Assembly (NCBI GenBank): GCA_030705665.1
Contig: JAUZQA010000025.1
Span: 1 to 15,316, forward strand
DNA: 15,316 bases
Direction: 5' to 3'
DNA from: Bacillota bacterium
GTDB lineage: Bacteria; Bacillota; Bacilli; Bacillales_B; DSM-18226
In this document: piece after piece, positions 14,014 to 15,316 of the stretch
How the letters are laid out: every line of letters begins with the position of its first letter
Numbering within the stretch: the stretch's first letter is position 1
Program-made: the position numbers and the translations under genes
The notes under the pieces: generated by a model
Seen by the model: only the letters and a program-made list of their open reading frames with translations
Told to the model about the DNA's origin: nothing
The model's database searches: none

Positions 14014-15316
14014 TTATTCCTCGCGCATTTTTCGCATTCTAATCATCGTTCGAGGCCTGAAAATTAGTCGCTGACTGATGATAATCAGGACAATAAATCC
14101 TAAACTAATAATTACACCCATTCTTTGTGTAGGATGCAAAAGTCCGCCAGATACTGTAATGAGAATAAAAGCGATACCCAGATAGGAGGTAGCCGGATAT
14201 CCAGCCATTTGAAACAAGTTATTTGGCTTTGTTTGTTTTCTAAGCTTAATTTGAGAAGATAAAATAATAATCCAATTAAGAATTAACATAACACCAGCTG
14301 CAGTAGTCACATATTCATAAATCGTACCTGGCAGGACATAGGAAAAAATGAGAAAAGCTCCAAGTGCAAGACCGGTAAGCAATAGTGCTTTTATAGGGGT
14401 GCCTTTTTGATTCTTTTCAGCAAAAAATTTTGGAGCGTCACCATCTTCTGCTAAGGAAAGCAGAATATTTGTCACTGAAAAAAGAGCGCCAACCATGGTC
14501 GAAAATGCTGCACTGATAATAATGATGTTAAATAATGAATCCATATAAGGTATATTAAAAACGGATAATGCGGTAACGAACGGACTCTTAGAGGCATCTA
14601 TTTTTGTCCAGGAAACCATGGTTAAAACCAGCAGGATTGATAGGATATAGACAGCAACAAGGGCGAAAAGCATACCAATTCCGGCTTTTGGAACATCATT
14701 CTTGTTCCTTAATTCTGAGGAAGCAATCCCAATTACTTCAATGCCACCAAAAGAGAAGAAGACAAAGATGAGTGCCGACCACATACCTGCAATTCCGTTT
14801 GGCGCAAAGTTATGGAAAGCATTTTTTTCAGACAATGAAACAGCATGCGGTGAAATAATATGGAAAAATAAAAGGGCTCCAAAGACGATAAAAACGATTA
14901 ATGTTGTAAGCTTGACAATCGCAAAAAGAGATTCAATTTTGCCAAAATTTTTTACACCTAAAAGATTTATTCCAAAAGCGACTGCTGCATATAACACCGA
15001 AAAAATCCAAAGTGGTACATGCGGGAACCAAAATTTAGTGAAAGTCGCAAGAGCCACAACCTCGCTGGACATAATTAAAACTCCTGCTAACCAATACATC
15101 CAACCCGAAAGAAATCCCATTGAATTTCCAAATGCCTTTCTGGCATAGGTTCGAAATGAACCTGGGGCGGGGTCGCGTACTGTCATCTCGGCCAAGGCGC
15201 TGAAGACAAAGAACGCAGTGATTCCGGCAACTAAATAATTAATGAGAATGGCGGGACCGGCAGTCTGAATCGAAAGACTTGTTCCTAAAAAAAATCCTGC
15301 TCCAATGATCGAACCA
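14014..15316 (-). CDS. APC-superfamily amino acid permease, 5'-truncated by window edge
   Basis: The frame stays open to the right edge of the window, so 433 C-terminal residues are present and only a short N-terminus is missing (relatives are about 440-470 residues). The fragment begins with helix 1, GSIIGAGFFLGTSLSI, followed by AGPAILINYL, which is the conserved substrate-binding start of amino acid permeases. SALAEMTVRDPAPGSF and the later FFSFGGIEVIGIAS stretch are also typical. About twelve helices are expected. It acts as a proton-coupled uptake carrier in the cell membrane. A TTG at 15195 is an internal Leu codon, not the start. The C-terminus is short and basic. No good terminator follows the stop; the next structure is the hairpin-rich segment downstream. 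The substrate cannot be assigned beyond amino acids. Confidence 0.92.
   Translation of the reverse strand, partial: GSIIGAGFFLGTSLSIQTAGPAILINYLVAGITAFFVFSALAEMTVRDPAPGSFRTYARKAFGNSMGFLSGWMYWLAGVLIMSSEVVALATFTKFWFPHVPLWIFSVLYAAVAFGINLLGVKNFGKIESLFAIVKLTTLIVFIVFGALLFFHIISPHAVSLSEKNAFHNFAPNGIAGMWSALIFVFFSFGGIEVIGIASSELRNKNDVPKAGIGMLFALVAVYILSILLVLTMVSWTKIDASKSPFVTALSVFNIPYMDSLFNIIIISAAFSTMVGALFSVTNILLSLAEDGDAPKFFAEKNQKGTPIKALLLTGLALGAFLIFSYVLPGTIYEYVTTAAGVMLILNWIIILSSQIKLRKQTKPNNLFQMAGYPATSYLGIAFILITVSGGLLHPTQRMGVIISLGFIVLIIISQRLIFRPRTMIRMRKMREE

Noticed and set aside
14702..15148. 148-residue plus-strand open frame antisense to the permease
   Set aside because: It is a shadow frame of a clear APC permease; there is no ribosome site and no plausible product.

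Overview
The window looks like chromosomal DNA of a low-GC, Gram-positive, spore-former-type Bacillaceae (Bacillus, Neobacillus or a relative). The evidence is AT-rich intergenic DNA, strong AGGAGG-type ribosome binding sites, sigma-A-like promoters, many stem-plus-T-run terminators, and proteins resembling B. subtilis YfnC, YuxK, YvpB and YcnB/YcnC-type families. Most of it is ordinary transport and housekeeping sequence. There is no intact mobile element, CRISPR array, tRNA or rRNA.

Layout, left to right. (1) 1-2086, plus: the 3' end of a three-gene ABC export operon, with an ATPase cut by the window edge and two paralogous ABC-2 permeases. It closes with a terminator and a short repeat-like hairpin element. 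(2) 2340-3533, minus: an MFS transporter of the fosmidomycin-resistance (Fsr/YfnC) type. (3) 3689-4535, plus: a small four-cysteine zinc-ribbon-like protein of unknown function and a DUF393 (DCC) thiol-redox protein. (4) 4594-7215: a divergent pair of an unusually long TetR-family regulator (minus) and a DHA2 drug-efflux MFS protein (plus). Their shared 189-bp spacer holds both promoters and several perfect dyads, as expected for a self-regulated efflux module. (5) 7399-9009, plus: a ketopantoate-reductase-like dehydrogenase and a ferric-reductase-like membrane protein with two His pairs. (6) 9106-11383, minus: cstA, a carbon-starvation/pyruvate transporter, overlapping its usual small partner of the YbdD/YjiX family. 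(7) 11573-13662, plus: a split ThrE-type amino acid exporter (YjjP-like plus YjjB-like) followed closely by a YvpB-like secreted C39-fold peptidase. (8) 13663-14013: an intergenic stretch with a terminator, several stable hairpins and a good minus-strand promoter, possibly a structured RNA. (9) 14014-15316, minus: an APC-family amino acid permease cut by the right edge.

The common theme is membrane traffic: seven transport systems in 15 kb (ABC exporter, Fsr-type MFS, DHA2 MFS, CstA, ThrE pair, APC permease, plus a haem membrane protein). Apart from the divergent regulator/efflux pair, cstA with its partner, and the ThrE pair, nothing shows that neighbouring units work together.

The least explained item is the structured minus-strand segment at about 13740-13997. 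The next most useful are start-codon problems: the YjjB-like gene has no canonical start at a sensible distance from its Shine-Dalgarno, and cstA and the TetR gene are better started downstream of their longest reading frames.
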